NCBI GenBank assembly: GCA_947492995.1
Contig: CANLOU010000003.1
Location: 682,001-746,000 of the forward strand
Direction: 5' to 3'
DNA: 64,000 nucleotides
Origin: an uncultured Litoreibacter sp.
Lineage (GTDB): Bacteria; Pseudomonadota; Alphaproteobacteria; Rhodobacterales; Rhodobacteraceae
Program-made: the position numbers and the translations under genes
Notes under the pieces: model-generated
What the model saw: only the letters and a program-made list of their open reading frames with translations
What the model was told of the DNA's origin: nothing
The model's database searches: none
Shown: one piece after another, positions 38,560-47,317 of the stretch
Numbering within the stretch: the first letter of the stretch is position 1
Layout: each line of letters opens with the position of its first letter

Positions 38560-40959
38560 ATGAGCAGCTCTGACGAATTCGACGCCTTCGAGGCGGCGGC
38601 CACCACCCCCTTGTCGCAACGCGCCTTTGGCGCGGCGATGGCGTCCCGCGCCACGCCCTATATGGACGGGCTGAACGACGCGCAGCGCGCCGCTGTTGAG
38701 ACCCTGAACGGCCCCGTGTTGATGCTGGCGGGGGCGGGCACCGGCAAAACCCGGGCGCTGACGGCACGGATTGCGCATTTGCTGACCACGGGCTCGGCGC
38801 GGCCGAACGAGATTTTGGCGGTTACGTTTACCAACAAAGCCGCCCGCGAGATGAAAGAACGCGTGGGGCGCTTGCTGGGGGAGGCCGTGGAAGGCGTGCC
38901 TTGGCTGGGGACGTTCCATTCGATCTGCGTGAAGCTGTTGCGGCGGCATGCGGAGCTGGTGGGGCTGAAATCGAATTTCACCATTTTGGACACAGATGAC
39001 CAGCTGCGGCTGTTGAAGCAGCTGATCGCGGCGGAGGGGATTGACGACAAGCGCTGGCCCGCGCGGCAACTGGCGGGGTTGATTGACACGTGGAAGAACC
39101 GGGCCTGGACGCCGGAGACGCTGCCCGCGTCCGAGCATGGGGCGTATAACAACCGTGGCGGCGAGTTCTACGACGCCTACCAGCAGCGCCTGAAGACCCT
39201 GAACGCGGTCGATTTTGGCGATTTGCTGTTGCACATGGTGACGATTTTTCAGAACCATGACGACGTACTGGCGCAGTACCAGCGGTGGTTCAAATACATT
39301 CTGGTGGACGAGTATCAGGATACGAACGTGGCGCAGTATCTGTGGCTGCGGCTGCTGGCGGCGGGGCATAAGAACATCTGCTGCGTGGGCGACGACGACC
39401 AGTCGATCTATGGCTGGCGCGGGGCCGAAGTGGGCAACATTTTGCGGTTCGAGAAAGATTTCGAAGGCGCGAAGATTGTGAAGCTGGAACAGAATTACCG
39501 CTCGACGGAGCATATTCTGGGCGCTGCGGCGGGCGTGATTGCGGCCAATAAGGGCCGGCTGGGCAAGACGCTTTATACCGAGGCCAAAGGCGGCGAGAAG
39601 GTGCGGCTGATCGGCCATTGGGACGGCGACGAGGAAGCGCGCTGGGTGGGCGACGAATTGGAGGCCATGCAGCGCGGGACGCGCGGCATGGACCCGCTGT
39701 CGTTGAACGCGATGGCCATTCTGGTCAGGGCCTCGCATCAGATGCGGGCGTTTGAGGACCGGTTTTTGACCATTGGGCTGCCCTACCGCGTGATTGGCGG
39801 GCCGCGCTTTTATGAGCGGATGGAGATCCGAGACGCGATGGCCTATTTCCGGCTGGCCGTCAGCCCTGAGGACGATCTGGCGTTTGAGCGGATTGTTAAC
39901 ACCCCCAAACGCGGACTGGGCGACAAGGCGCAGCAGAAAATTCAGATGACGGCGCGCTCCAACGGGGTGTCGCTGCATGAAGGCGCGCGGCTGTTGCTGA
40001 TGAGCAAGGGGCTGGGCGGCAAGGGCGCTGTGGAGCTTCAGAAGCTGGTGGACGGCATTGACCGCTGGTCGGCGCAGGTGCGCGGCGAGGCGGATACTCA
40101 CATTGAGCTGGCCGAGATGATGCTGGAGGAGAGCGGCTACACCGAGATGTGGCAGAACGACAAGACGCCGGAGGGGCCGGGGCGGTTGGAGAACCTCAAG
40201 GAGCTGGTGAAGGCTTTGGAGGGGTTTGAGAACCTGCAAGGGTTCCTGGAGCATATCAGCCTGGTGATGGACAATGACCGTGGTGATGGGGGCGAGGAGG
40301 TCTCGATCATGACGCTGCATGGGGCGAAGGGGCTGGAGTTTCCGGCCGTGTTCTTGCCGGGTTGGGAGGACGGGTTGTTCCCGTCCCAGCGGTCGATGGA
40401 TGAGAGCGGGCTGAAGGGCCTGGAGGAGGAACGGCGGCTGGCCTATGTGGGGATCACGCGGGCGGAGAGCTTGTGCACGATTTCTTTTGCGGGCAACCGA
40501 AGGGTCTATGGCCAGTGGCAGTCGCAGCTGCCGTCGCGCTTCATTGACGAGCTGCCGGAAAGCCACGTGGAGGTGCTGACGCCGCCGGGGCTGTACGGCC
40601 ATCAGGGGGGCATGATGGCGCAGGCCAGCCCCGAGATGCAGGCGATGGGGGGCAGCGACCTGCATGACAAGGCGGCCAGCGCCAACGTCTATAATTCGCC
40701 CGGCTGGCGCAGGCTTCAGGAGCGGCAGGGGCAGCGGGGGATGAGCCAGCCGCGCGAGACCAAGAACATGGTGATCGACGCGCAGGCGGTGGCTTCGTTC
40801 ACCACGGGAGAGCGGGTGTTTCACCAGAAATTCGGCTACGGCGTGGTGGAGGCGATTGAGGGCGACAAGCTGGACATTGCCTTTGACAAGGCGGGCACCA
40901 AGAAGGTGGTTGGCAAGTTTCTGGTGGCGGCTGATGCGGCCGGAGAAGTGCCGTTTTAA
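38560..40959 (+). CDS. uvrD: ATP-dependent DNA helicase UvrD/PcrA
   Basis: A 799-residue superfamily 1A helicase that works in nucleotide excision and mismatch repair. Motifs in order: LNDAQRAAVETLNGPVLMLA, Walker A GAGTGKT (about 56-62), TFTNKAAREMKER (Ia), VDEYQDTN (II), GDDDQSIYGWRGA (III), QNYRST (IV), MTLHGAKGLEF (V) and RLAYVGITRAE (VI). A C-terminal Tudor-like segment (GERVFHQKFGYGVVEAIEGDKLDIAFD is split over the last 60 residues) fits PcrA/UvrD. The length is normal apart from a 30-residue polar start. A perfect LexA box upstream indicates SOS induction. A 73-base dispersed repeat follows the stop. Confidence 0.95.
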   Translation: MSSSDEFDAFEAAATTPLSQRAFGAAMASRATPYMDGLNDAQRAAVETLNGPVLMLAGAGTGKTRALTARIAHLLTTGSARPNEILAVTFTNKAAREMKERVGRLLGEAVEGVPWLGTFHSICVKLLRRHAELVGLKSNFTILDTDDQLRLLKQLIAAEGIDDKRWPARQLAGLIDTWKNRAWTPETLPASEHGAYNNRGGEFYDAYQQRLKTLNAVDFGDLLLHMVTIFQNHDDVLAQYQRWFKYILVDEYQDTNVAQYLWLRLLAAGHKNICCVGDDDQSIYGWRGAEVGNILRFEKDFEGAKIVKLEQNYRSTEHILGAAAGVIAANKGRLGKTLYTEAKGGEKVRLIGHWDGDEEARWVGDELEAMQRGTRGMDPLSLNAMAILVRASHQMRAFEDRFLTIGLPYRVIGGPRFYERMEIRDAMAYFRLAVSPEDDLAFERIVNTPKRGLGDKAQQKIQMTARSNGVSLHEGARLLLMSKGLGGKGAVELQKLVDGIDRWSAQVRGEADTHIELAEMMLEESGYTEMWQNDKTPEGPGRLENLKELVKALEGFENLQGFLEHISLVMDNDRGDGGEEVSIMTLHGAKGLEFPAVFLPGWEDGLFPSQRSMDESGLKGLEEERRLAYVGITRAESLCTISFAGNRRVYGQWQSQLPSRFIDELPESHVEVLTPPGLYGHQGGMMAQASPEMQAMGGSDLHDKAASANVYNSPGWRRLQERQGQRGMSQPRETKNMVIDAQAVASFTTGERVFHQKFGYGVVEAIEGDKLDIAFDKAGTKKVVGKFLVAADAAGEVPF

Positions 40960-40968
40960 AAGCGGGGC

Positions 40969-41041
40969 GACGCATGCGTCGAAACTTGTAAGCTCTTGCA
41001 ACAAATAGATTATCCGAATTTTATTAACTATATATTTACCC
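40969..41041 (+). repeat. Dispersed 73-base element, copy B (GACGCATGCGTC ... TTAA-N7-TTTACCC)
   Basis: Starts with the palindrome GACGCATGCGTC and ends with ATTAACTATATATTTACCC; the same ends at the same 73-base distance occur at 14435-14507, with a different middle. It begins nine bases after the uvrD stop codon, just as copy A begins nine bases after the nusB stop codon. Confidence 0.75.
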
Positions 41042-41088
41042 GCGTTTTTGCTGTGCAAAGGGCCGTTTCACCCCCGGTTCACCCTCGG

Positions 41089-42093
41089 TCAATGTGACTG
41101 AAATTGCGCGCGGTATTGGGAGGGTGTTGTTTTGATCTGCCGCAGGAATGAACGCCTCATGCGTTCATCATCTTGAAATCCGCACTCCGCAGCGATGGCC
41201 TTGATGCTTTTGTCTGTTGTGCCCAACAGGTGACGCGCGGCGTCGACGCGCATGGCCTCGATGGCCTTTGCGGGGGAGGTCCCCATGGTCGCGGTGTAGC
41301 GGCGCGAAAAGTTTCGCGCACTCATGCCGCAACGTTGGGCCATATCCGCGACGCAGAGAGAGGTCTGAAGGTTGCTGCCGAGCCAGTCATGCAAATTGCG
41401 AAAACGCCCTTCGGTGTCTTTTGCATGTCGGGCCAGTTCAGGGCTGAATTGCGATTGGCCGCCTGAACGGACCATGGGTGTCACCAATGACCGGGCCATT
41501 TCAATTGCGGCGGGGGGTCCCAAATCTTCCTCGATGATGGCCAAGGCCATGTCGATGCCGGCGGTGATGCCGGCGGAGGTCCATATCGCCCCGTCTTTGA
41601 CGTAGATTGGGTCAACCTCGACCGTCACGTCGGGATATTGCGCTGCCAGTTGGGCGCAATCTTCCCAATGGGTGACGGCACGGCGGCCATCCAACAGCCC
41701 TGCTGCCGCCAGAACGAAGGCACCGGAACAAACCGAACAGACACGCTGTGATCGCGCCGCCAATTGGCTGAACTGATCGACAAACTGCCGATTGCTTGCC
41801 GCGTGCGGCGCCCCATCGCCACCGATGACAACCAAAGTGTGAATGGGCGTGTCGGCAAGGTCTTCAAGCCACATCGCCAACGGATCACTGTTGATCGGCA
41901 GAATGGTGTTGGTCTTTGTCTGACCACCCTCAAAAGAGACCACATGGGTGCGGTAGGCAGGCCCCGAATGCGCGTCCTGTCTTGCATGGGTAAACACCTG
42001 AAGAGGGCCCGCGAGATCAAGCAGCACGATATCGGGATAGATGACAAAGACGACATTTGCCGGATCTGAGCGTTTGGCGCAAAAAGAGGTCAT
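41089..42093 (-). CDS. GlxA family transcriptional regulator (DJ-1/PfpI domain plus AraC helix-turn-helix)
   Basis: A 334-residue regulator. The first 190 residues are a DJ-1/PfpI-like domain (NVVFVIYPDIVLLDLAGPLQVF, VCSGAFVLAAAGLLDGRRAVTHW with the elbow cysteine), and the C-terminal part is an AraC-type DNA-binding domain with two helix-turn-helix motifs (VADMAQRCGMSARNFSRRY; IKAIAAECGFQDDERMRRSF). GlxA-type regulators control amino-acid or quaternary-amine catabolism in several proteobacteria. It is divergent from the DUF1272 gene 62 bases away; a separate DJ-1 protein is encoded just beyond that gene, so the regulator probably controls that pair. Confidence 0.88.
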   Translation of the reverse strand: MTSFCAKRSDPANVVFVIYPDIVLLDLAGPLQVFTHARQDAHSGPAYRTHVVSFEGGQTKTNTILPINSDPLAMWLEDLADTPIHTLVVIGGDGAPHAASNRQFVDQFSQLAARSQRVCSVCSGAFVLAAAGLLDGRRAVTHWEDCAQLAAQYPDVTVEVDPIYVKDGAIWTSAGITAGIDMALAIIEEDLGPPAAIEMARSLVTPMVRSGGQSQFSPELARHAKDTEGRFRNLHDWLGSNLQTSLCVADMAQRCGMSARNFSRRYTATMGTSPAKAIEAMRVDAARHLLGTTDKSIKAIAAECGFQDDERMRRSFLRQIKTTPSQYRAQFQSH

Positions 42094-42155
42094 GTTGTCA
42101 TTTATGCCAAGCCGGAGTCTGTTAATCTAGCCAAAATACACATGGAGGACGGCTT

Positions 42156-42410
42156 ATGCTGTTACTGAAACCCAATTGCGAATGCTGCGACGCGGATCTG
42201 CCGCCAGACAGCCAGAGTGCCCGCAGCTGTTCGTTTGAATGCACATTCTGCCAAAGCTGCGCCGACACGGTGTTTCAGGGCATATGCCCGAATTGCGGTG
42301 GCGAGCTGTTGCGCCGCCCCGTGCGCCCCGAGGCGCTGTTGAAGAAATATCCGGCGTCTACCGAACGGTTCGTCAAAGCCCATGCCGCATGCGCGCATCT
42401 GGTTCAATAA
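42156..42410 (+). CDS. DUF1272 family zinc-ribbon protein
   Basis: An 84-residue protein with four Cys pairs: NCECCDADL, SFECTFCQSCADTVFQGICPNCGGEL. This pattern is typical of DUF1272, small proteins expected to bind two zinc ions. The role is unknown. The gene is followed by the DJ-1 gene after 18 bases and lies divergently from the GlxA-type regulator, so it is probably co-expressed with the former and controlled by the latter. Confidence 0.87.
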   Translation: MLLLKPNCECCDADLPPDSQSARSCSFECTFCQSCADTVFQGICPNCGGELLRRPVRPEALLKKYPASTERFVKAHAACAHLVQ

Positions 42411-42428
42411 CCACAGGATTTTACCGAT

Positions 42429-43037
42429 ATGAGAACTCTTGCAGCCCTTGTCTTCCCCGGCTTTGAAACGCTGGACTATTTTGGCCCGATGGAAATGCTG
42501 GGCAGCGTTGATCCGGACATCAAGATTGTGACTGTTGCCAAGGGGGCCGACCCCGTTTCCAGTGTGCATGGGCAGCGCATTGTTGTTGATAAAACGATTG
42601 CCGAGAAGAACGACTACGACCTGTTGTTCATCCCGGGCGGGGATAGCGCATTGGACGCGGCCAAGGACGAGGCCCTTATGCAGTGGATCACTGAGGCGTC
42701 GGGCAACGCGGAACGCGTGATGGCCGTGTGTACCGGCACCGTGATGCTTGGCATGACGGGCGTGCTGGACGGGCGACGGGCGACGACCAACAAAATTGAC
42801 TTCACCGAAACGGTCCCGCTTGCGCCGAATGTTGAGTGGGTGAAGCAGGCCCGCTGGGTCGAGGACGGGAAATTTTTCACCTCGTCGGGGGTCTCTGCGG
42901 GGATGGATATGGCCCTTGCCGTGGTGGCCGACCTTTACGGAATGGCCATTGCGGACCGCATTGCCTTCGGGTGCGAATATGAATGGCACAAAGATGCCAG
43001 CCGAGATCCTTTCGCGATATCGGCTGGCTTGGTCTGA
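42429..43037 (+). CDS. DJ-1/PfpI family protein
   Basis: A 202-residue protein with the DJ-1/PfpI fold: LAALVFPGFETLDYFGPMEML at the start, LLFIPGGDSALDAAKDEALM, the nucleophile elbow MAVCTGTVMLGMTGVLDGRRATT with its cysteine (about residue 101), and FFTSSGVSAGMDMALAVV. Families with this build include isonitrile hydratases and amidase-like proteins, and the sequence is close to the sensory half of the neighbouring GlxA regulator. The reaction is unknown. It follows the DUF1272 gene and probably belongs to the same transcript. Confidence 0.83.
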   Translation: MRTLAALVFPGFETLDYFGPMEMLGSVDPDIKIVTVAKGADPVSSVHGQRIVVDKTIAEKNDYDLLFIPGGDSALDAAKDEALMQWITEASGNAERVMAVCTGTVMLGMTGVLDGRRATTNKIDFTETVPLAPNVEWVKQARWVEDGKFFTSSGVSAGMDMALAVVADLYGMAIADRIAFGCEYEWHKDASRDPFAISAGLV

Positions 43038-43054
43038 GACGCTTTGGCGTCCGC

Positions 43055-44494
43055 CTAGTTGGTGGGCGTTATGGCACCGCGGCTGATCGGGCCGTTGCCG
43101 TCGTTGCTCCAGTATTCCAACGCGTAGCGGCCCTGCTGGGTTTGGCCGCGATATTCGATGTAGTTTTCGATGGATTTGGTCAGCTGCATCGAGAAGTCCA
43201 TGCTGACGGCTTGCCCCTCGTCAAAGGCCTCGCCATCGCGGAAGTTGCGGAACCAGCGCATCCACTCGGCTGACGCCTGGGTGCCGTTTTCCGGGATCGC
43301 GACCTTGGGGCTGTTGAGCCATGGCATGATGGCCGAGATGCTGGCGACCTGACCGGTGGCGTGGCAGGACATACAGCTGGATGTCGGGTTGTCCGCCGGC
43401 CCGTTCAGCCGCGAATTGAAGCCCAGATGCATCGCAGGCATTGCCGGATCATCATTGATCCATGTCTCCGTCAGGTTGGCGTTTATCACCGTCTCGGTGG
43501 GGGTGGAGTTGATGAAGGTTTCCGCGTTGTCGGGGTCATTGCCCCACATCACGCCCACCGGCATCAGGTTGCACCAGTTTTTGCCCGGCCCCTCGATGCC
43601 CGCACAGGCGGCGGCGTATTTCTCGCCATGCGCCTTGGAGGACGCGGCATTGCCGTCATAGGTGAAGGTGCCAAAGACCCAGCCTGCGGCCTCGGTCGCG
43701 CGGCTGTCTTTGACCATCACATCCATCTGCAGCAGGTTCATCGGCTGGGCAGAACGCGGCGCGGTCGTCATGTCCCCGCAGGCCGGCGCCCCGCCGATGT
43801 CGCAATTGTAGATATAGGCCTGCCATTGCAGCGGGTTTGCGAGCCACGGCACCTGATCGGCCCCAAGCGCCGTGAACAGGAACTTGCCCACCACCGTGCC
43901 TTCGGGGAAGGCTTGCCCCTTGTCCATCGCCTCAATCATGTAGCTGAGGTCGGGGCCGCCATTTACCGACGGCCAGACCTGCCCGATGGTGAAGCCGCCC
44001 GGCCCGTTATAGAAACCCACCGCGTAGGCGTAGGAGGACTGGTCCTGCTCGGGGGCCAGCACCTTGGAGGCCAGCGGCCCCTCGCGGGTCAGGCCGTGAT
44101 AGCCCTCGCGCCCGGTGGTGCCCCAGTGCTGCCACGGCACGTGATACCACGCCCGGCCCTCGGAGTTGTTTTGCAAGATGAAGTCATCGGCGACGGGGCC
44201 GCCGTGGATATTGCCCTTGAAGACGTAATCGCGCACCGCCATCACGTAATCCAGCGGGTTGTTTTCGAAGTCCATTTTCAGGATGTCGACGACCTCGGGG
44301 TCGAGGTCGGGGAGCGTGGCGGGGAAGCTGTCGGACAGCGCGAAGACGGGGCCCTTGTAGGTGCCGGGGGCCTCCATGTAGCCGAAATCGGGGAAGCCGA
44401 TGTCTTGCTCAAGGAGGTAGCTTTGGGCGGTGACCGGCGCGGCTGCGAGCGCGAGGGCCGCGGCGAGGGCGGGCTGCCAGAATGGACGTTTCAT
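43055..44494 (-). CDS. Secreted c-type cytochrome-like protein of unknown function
   Basis: A 479-residue protein with a signal peptide (MKRPFWQPALAAALALAAAPVTA) and one haem c-binding motif CMSCH at about residues 373-377. The 350 residues before the haem motif belong to no family I recognise; they are rich in Trp, Asn, Pro and Gly (GFTIGQVWPSVNGGPDL, AYIYNCDIGGAPACGD) and look like a large periplasmic domain. It may be a periplasmic oxidoreductase that passes electrons to its own haem. ATG at 44494 has GGGGAGA upstream and starts the signal peptide; the frame is open to 44569. A perfect 16-base palindrome lies 57 bases upstream. Confidence 0.75.
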   Translation of the reverse strand: MKRPFWQPALAAALALAAAPVTAQSYLLEQDIGFPDFGYMEAPGTYKGPVFALSDSFPATLPDLDPEVVDILKMDFENNPLDYVMAVRDYVFKGNIHGGPVADDFILQNNSEGRAWYHVPWQHWGTTGREGYHGLTREGPLASKVLAPEQDQSSYAYAVGFYNGPGGFTIGQVWPSVNGGPDLSYMIEAMDKGQAFPEGTVVGKFLFTALGADQVPWLANPLQWQAYIYNCDIGGAPACGDMTTAPRSAQPMNLLQMDVMVKDSRATEAAGWVFGTFTYDGNAASSKAHGEKYAAACAGIEGPGKNWCNLMPVGVMWGNDPDNAETFINSTPTETVINANLTETWINDDPAMPAMHLGFNSRLNGPADNPTSSCMSCHATGQVASISAIMPWLNSPKVAIPENGTQASAEWMRWFRNFRDGEAFDEGQAVSMDFSMQLTKSIENYIEYRGQTQQGRYALEYWSNDGNGPISRGAITPTN

Positions 44495-44550
44495 GGAATG
44501 GTTCTCCCCTATGAATAAAGCAAAAGATGGATCAAAAGACACGATGTGAA

Positions 44551-44566
44551 ATACCGTTAACGGTAT
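44551..44566 (-). promoter_or_regulatory. Perfect 16-base palindrome, probable operator of the cytochrome gene
   Basis: ATACCGTTAACGGTAT is identical on both strands. It sits between the Kef-type gene and the cytochrome gene, 57 bases before the start of the latter. LacI- and TetR-type repressors use sites of this form. Confidence 0.6.
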
Positions 44567-44620
44567 CATGGTAGGCGCAGTTCGGCCCCAAAAGATAGCA
44601 ATTTTTGCGGGGGAGCCGCT

Positions 44621-46558
44621 TTAGTCGGAGGTCGGGGCGTCCGTCCGGCTGAGAATGTCGGCCATTTGCTTTTGCAGAGCGGGCTCCCATTCCTCCGTCA
44701 TTGCGCGGACCTGCGCCATGTAGGTTTCGTTCTCGATGGTGGGAATGGCCGGGTCATAATGCTGGGCCATGCGGAGCATGGATTTGCGGTCCATCTGGTT
44801 GAAGGCCTCCTTCATCTCCTCGGCCTTGGCGGGCGGGATGCCAAGGGATTCCAACGCGGAGCGGCCAAGGCGCAGGGAGCTGTCATAGGTGTCGCGGATG
44901 ATCTCGCGGCAGCCGGCCTGATAGAGGTCGTAGACATGCTGGCGGTCCACCGCGCGGGCCACGACCTTGAGGTCGGGATAGGTGGCGATGGCGTATTTCA
45001 CCAGCTGCGTGATCTGTTCCTTGTTGTCGATGGCCACCACCAGCAGCTTGGCCTCGGCGATGCCCGCCGAGTTCAGAAGGTCGGCGCGGGTGGCGTCGCC
45101 GTAATAGGCTTTGAAGCCGAATTTTGCCAGCATTTCGAGCTGCTTGGAGCTGTAGTCGATCACCGTGGGCGTGTGGCCCGCGCCTTTGAGCATGCGGTTG
45201 ATGATGCCGCCGACGCGGCCGTGGCCTGCGATGATGATGTGGCTGTCATTGTCGATGTCATCCGCTTCGCGGTCCTGATCGCCGTCATATTTGGGCGCGA
45301 TGACCTTGTCATAGAGGATGAACAGCGCGGGCGTCAGCAGCATGGAAAGGGCCACGACCAGCAGCAGCTGGTCGGCCACCCCGGTCGGAATGACCTGGTT
45401 TGCGACCGTAAAGGACAGCAGCACGAAGCCGAACTCGCCCGCCTGCGCGAGGCCGAGGGCGAAAAGCCACTTATCCGCGCCTTGCAGCTTGAAGATTATG
45501 CCAAGCGCATAAAGCACGCCCGCCTTCAGCGCGATGAGGCCGACAGTCATCGCAAGGATGGCGCCGAGATTGTCGAAGAGCAGCGCGAAGTTGATGCCCG
45601 CGCCAACGGTCATGAAGAACAGGCCCAGCAGCAGGCCCTTGAAGGGATCGATGTCGGATTCAAGTTCATGGCGGTATTCGCTATTGGCCAGCACAACCCC
45701 CGCAAGGAAGGTGCCAAGGGCAGGGGAGAGGCCCACGAGCGACATCAGCAGTGCTATGCCGATCACCATCATCAGGGCCGTGGCGGTGAACAGCTCCCGC
45801 AGCTGGGCGGCGGCAATAAAGCGGAAGATCGGGCCGGTGAGGAAGTTGCCGCCTAGGATGACAGCGGCGATGGCCGCGACATTGACGGCGGCGGTTTCCC
45901 ACGGACCAAGACCCGCGACGAGGCTCATTTGTGCGCCATGGCCATCGCCGTGGTCGTCGCCATGTGCATCTCCGTGGGCGTCCCCATGCGTGTCCCCATG
46001 GGCGTCAGTGGCGTGGGTGACCTCGGCCTCCAGCCCCATCAGCTCGGGCATGGCGAGGAGCGGGATCAGGGCCAGCATCGGGATAACGGCGATGTCCTGA
46101 AACAGCAGGACCGAAAAGCTGGATTGGCCGCCATCGCTTTTCATCAGGCCCTTTTCGCCCAGCGTTTGCAGCACGATCGCGGTTGAGGACAGGGCCAGCA
46201 CGAGGCCTACGGCCAGCGCGATGGTCCAGGGCTGGCCGAAGACCATCGCGATGCCCATAACCGCCAATGTGGTCAGCCCCACCTGACCGCCGCCAAGGCC
46301 CATCAACTTGGTCCGCATCTGCCAGAGCATTTTCGGCTCCAGCTCCAACCCCACGAGGAACAGCATCATCACCACGCCGAACTCGGCGAAATGCTGGATG
46401 GAGACCACGTCGACATTCAAAAGCGCCAGCACGGGGCTGATGACGATGCCTGCGATCAGGTAGCCAAGCACGGACCCGAGGCCGAACCGCGAGGCGATTG
46501 GCACGGCAATGACCCCGGCGATCAGGAAAATGAAGGCGAGCAGCAGGAAGTCGGTCAT
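44621..46558 (-). CDS. Monovalent cation:proton antiporter-2 (CPA2) family protein, KefB/KefC-like
   Basis: A 645-residue membrane protein. About twelve membrane helices (residues 1-410) form the antiporter part (LIAGIVISPVLALL, VGLELEPKMLWQMR, ALSSTAIVLQTLGEKG, LFQDIAVIPMLALIPLLA). A soluble TrkA-N/RCK domain follows (IIIAGHGRVGGIINRMLKGAG, NAD-binding). Between two helices, at about residues 180-209, there is an unusual His/Asp/Gly-rich loop built of repeats such as HGDAHGD, not normal for the family. Family members exchange K+ or Na+ for H+. The motif order and size (about 600-650) are normal apart from this loop. Confidence 0.9.
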   Translation of the reverse strand: MTDFLLLAFIFLIAGVIAVPIASRFGLGSVLGYLIAGIVISPVLALLNVDVVSIQHFAEFGVVMMLFLVGLELEPKMLWQMRTKLMGLGGGQVGLTTLAVMGIAMVFGQPWTIALAVGLVLALSSTAIVLQTLGEKGLMKSDGGQSSFSVLLFQDIAVIPMLALIPLLAMPELMGLEAEVTHATDAHGDTHGDAHGDAHGDDHGDGHGAQMSLVAGLGPWETAAVNVAAIAAVILGGNFLTGPIFRFIAAAQLRELFTATALMMVIGIALLMSLVGLSPALGTFLAGVVLANSEYRHELESDIDPFKGLLLGLFFMTVGAGINFALLFDNLGAILAMTVGLIALKAGVLYALGIIFKLQGADKWLFALGLAQAGEFGFVLLSFTVANQVIPTGVADQLLLVVALSMLLTPALFILYDKVIAPKYDGDQDREADDIDNDSHIIIAGHGRVGGIINRMLKGAGHTPTVIDYSSKQLEMLAKFGFKAYYGDATRADLLNSAGIAEAKLLVVAIDNKEQITQLVKYAIATYPDLKVVARAVDRQHVYDLYQAGCREIIRDTYDSSLRLGRSALESLGIPPAKAEEMKEAFNQMDRKSMLRMAQHYDPAIPTIENETYMAQVRAMTEEWEPALQKQMADILSRTDAPTSD

Positions 46559-46640
46559 TGGCGGGTCCCCCGGTGAGTTGGGTCCAGCCTATGAACACAA
46601 GCGGATCAGGAAAAGCCCAAAGCGCGGCTGGCGCGATATG

Positions 46641-47234
46641 CTAGGTGGCCAGCACCGGGTAAAGCGAGGCGATGAGCAGCGCCGCCATCACCCAGTTGAA
46701 CGCCCTGAGCCGGGTCGGGTTGGTCAGGATGCGCCGGACCTGCTGGCCCATGATGGTCCATGTGCTGACCGTCGGGCCGTTGACCATGCCAAACGTTGCC
46801 GCGACCGCCGCGACCGCCAAGGGCGTGGTGCCGAGCGAGTAGACGGTGACCGCCGTCAGCGCCATGGCCCAGGCTTTGGGGTTCACCCATTGAAAGGCCG
46901 CGGCTTGCAGGAAGGTCATTGGCGTGCCTGCGGCCTCGCCCTCTTTGGGAGGGGCGGCATTGGCGATTTTCCACGCGAGCCAGCACATATAGATGACGCT
47001 GAGCACCTTCAGCACGCTGTGCAAGACGGGGTAGGCGTCAAACACCTGCGCCAGCCCCATGCCGACCAGAAACACCATCAGCGTGAAGCCCAGCGCAATG
47101 CCCAGCATATGCGGGACGGTGCGCCAGAACCCGAAATTTGCGCCCGAGGCCATCAGCATCAGGTTGTTGGGGCCGGGCGTGATCGACGAGACGAAGGCGA
47201 AGACCACGAGGCCGTAGAGAATTTCCATATTCAT
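46641..47234 (-). CDS. LysE family amino-acid exporter
   Basis: A 197-residue membrane protein of the LysE/RhtB family with about six helices. The family signature SSITPGPNNLMLMASGANFG (about 16-35) is present, with the QWVNPKAWAMALTA segment in the middle. Members export amino acids such as lysine, threonine or homoserine. An Lrp/AsnC-type regulator lies on the other strand 83 bases away, a frequent arrangement in which the regulator senses the exported amino acid. Confidence 0.9.
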   Translation of the reverse strand: MNMEILYGLVVFAFVSSITPGPNNLMLMASGANFGFWRTVPHMLGIALGFTLMVFLVGMGLAQVFDAYPVLHSVLKVLSVIYMCWLAWKIANAAPPKEGEAAGTPMTFLQAAAFQWVNPKAWAMALTAVTVYSLGTTPLAVAAVAATFGMVNGPTVSTWTIMGQQVRRILTNPTRLRAFNWVMAALLIASLYPVLAT

Positions 47235-47317
47235 AGACGCAACATTATGCTGGGACTTGCGCAGTTTGATTGCGTTGTTTATGTGCGCGGCAATATTTTT
47301 AGCAATATGGCGGCGTC

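Noticed and set aside
38344-41058. A 904-codon open frame on the minus strand
   Set aside because: It runs antisense to uvrD and into lldD. The translation is rich in His, Arg, Pro and Gln with no motif, as expected opposite a high-G+C gene; uvrD has all helicase motifs.
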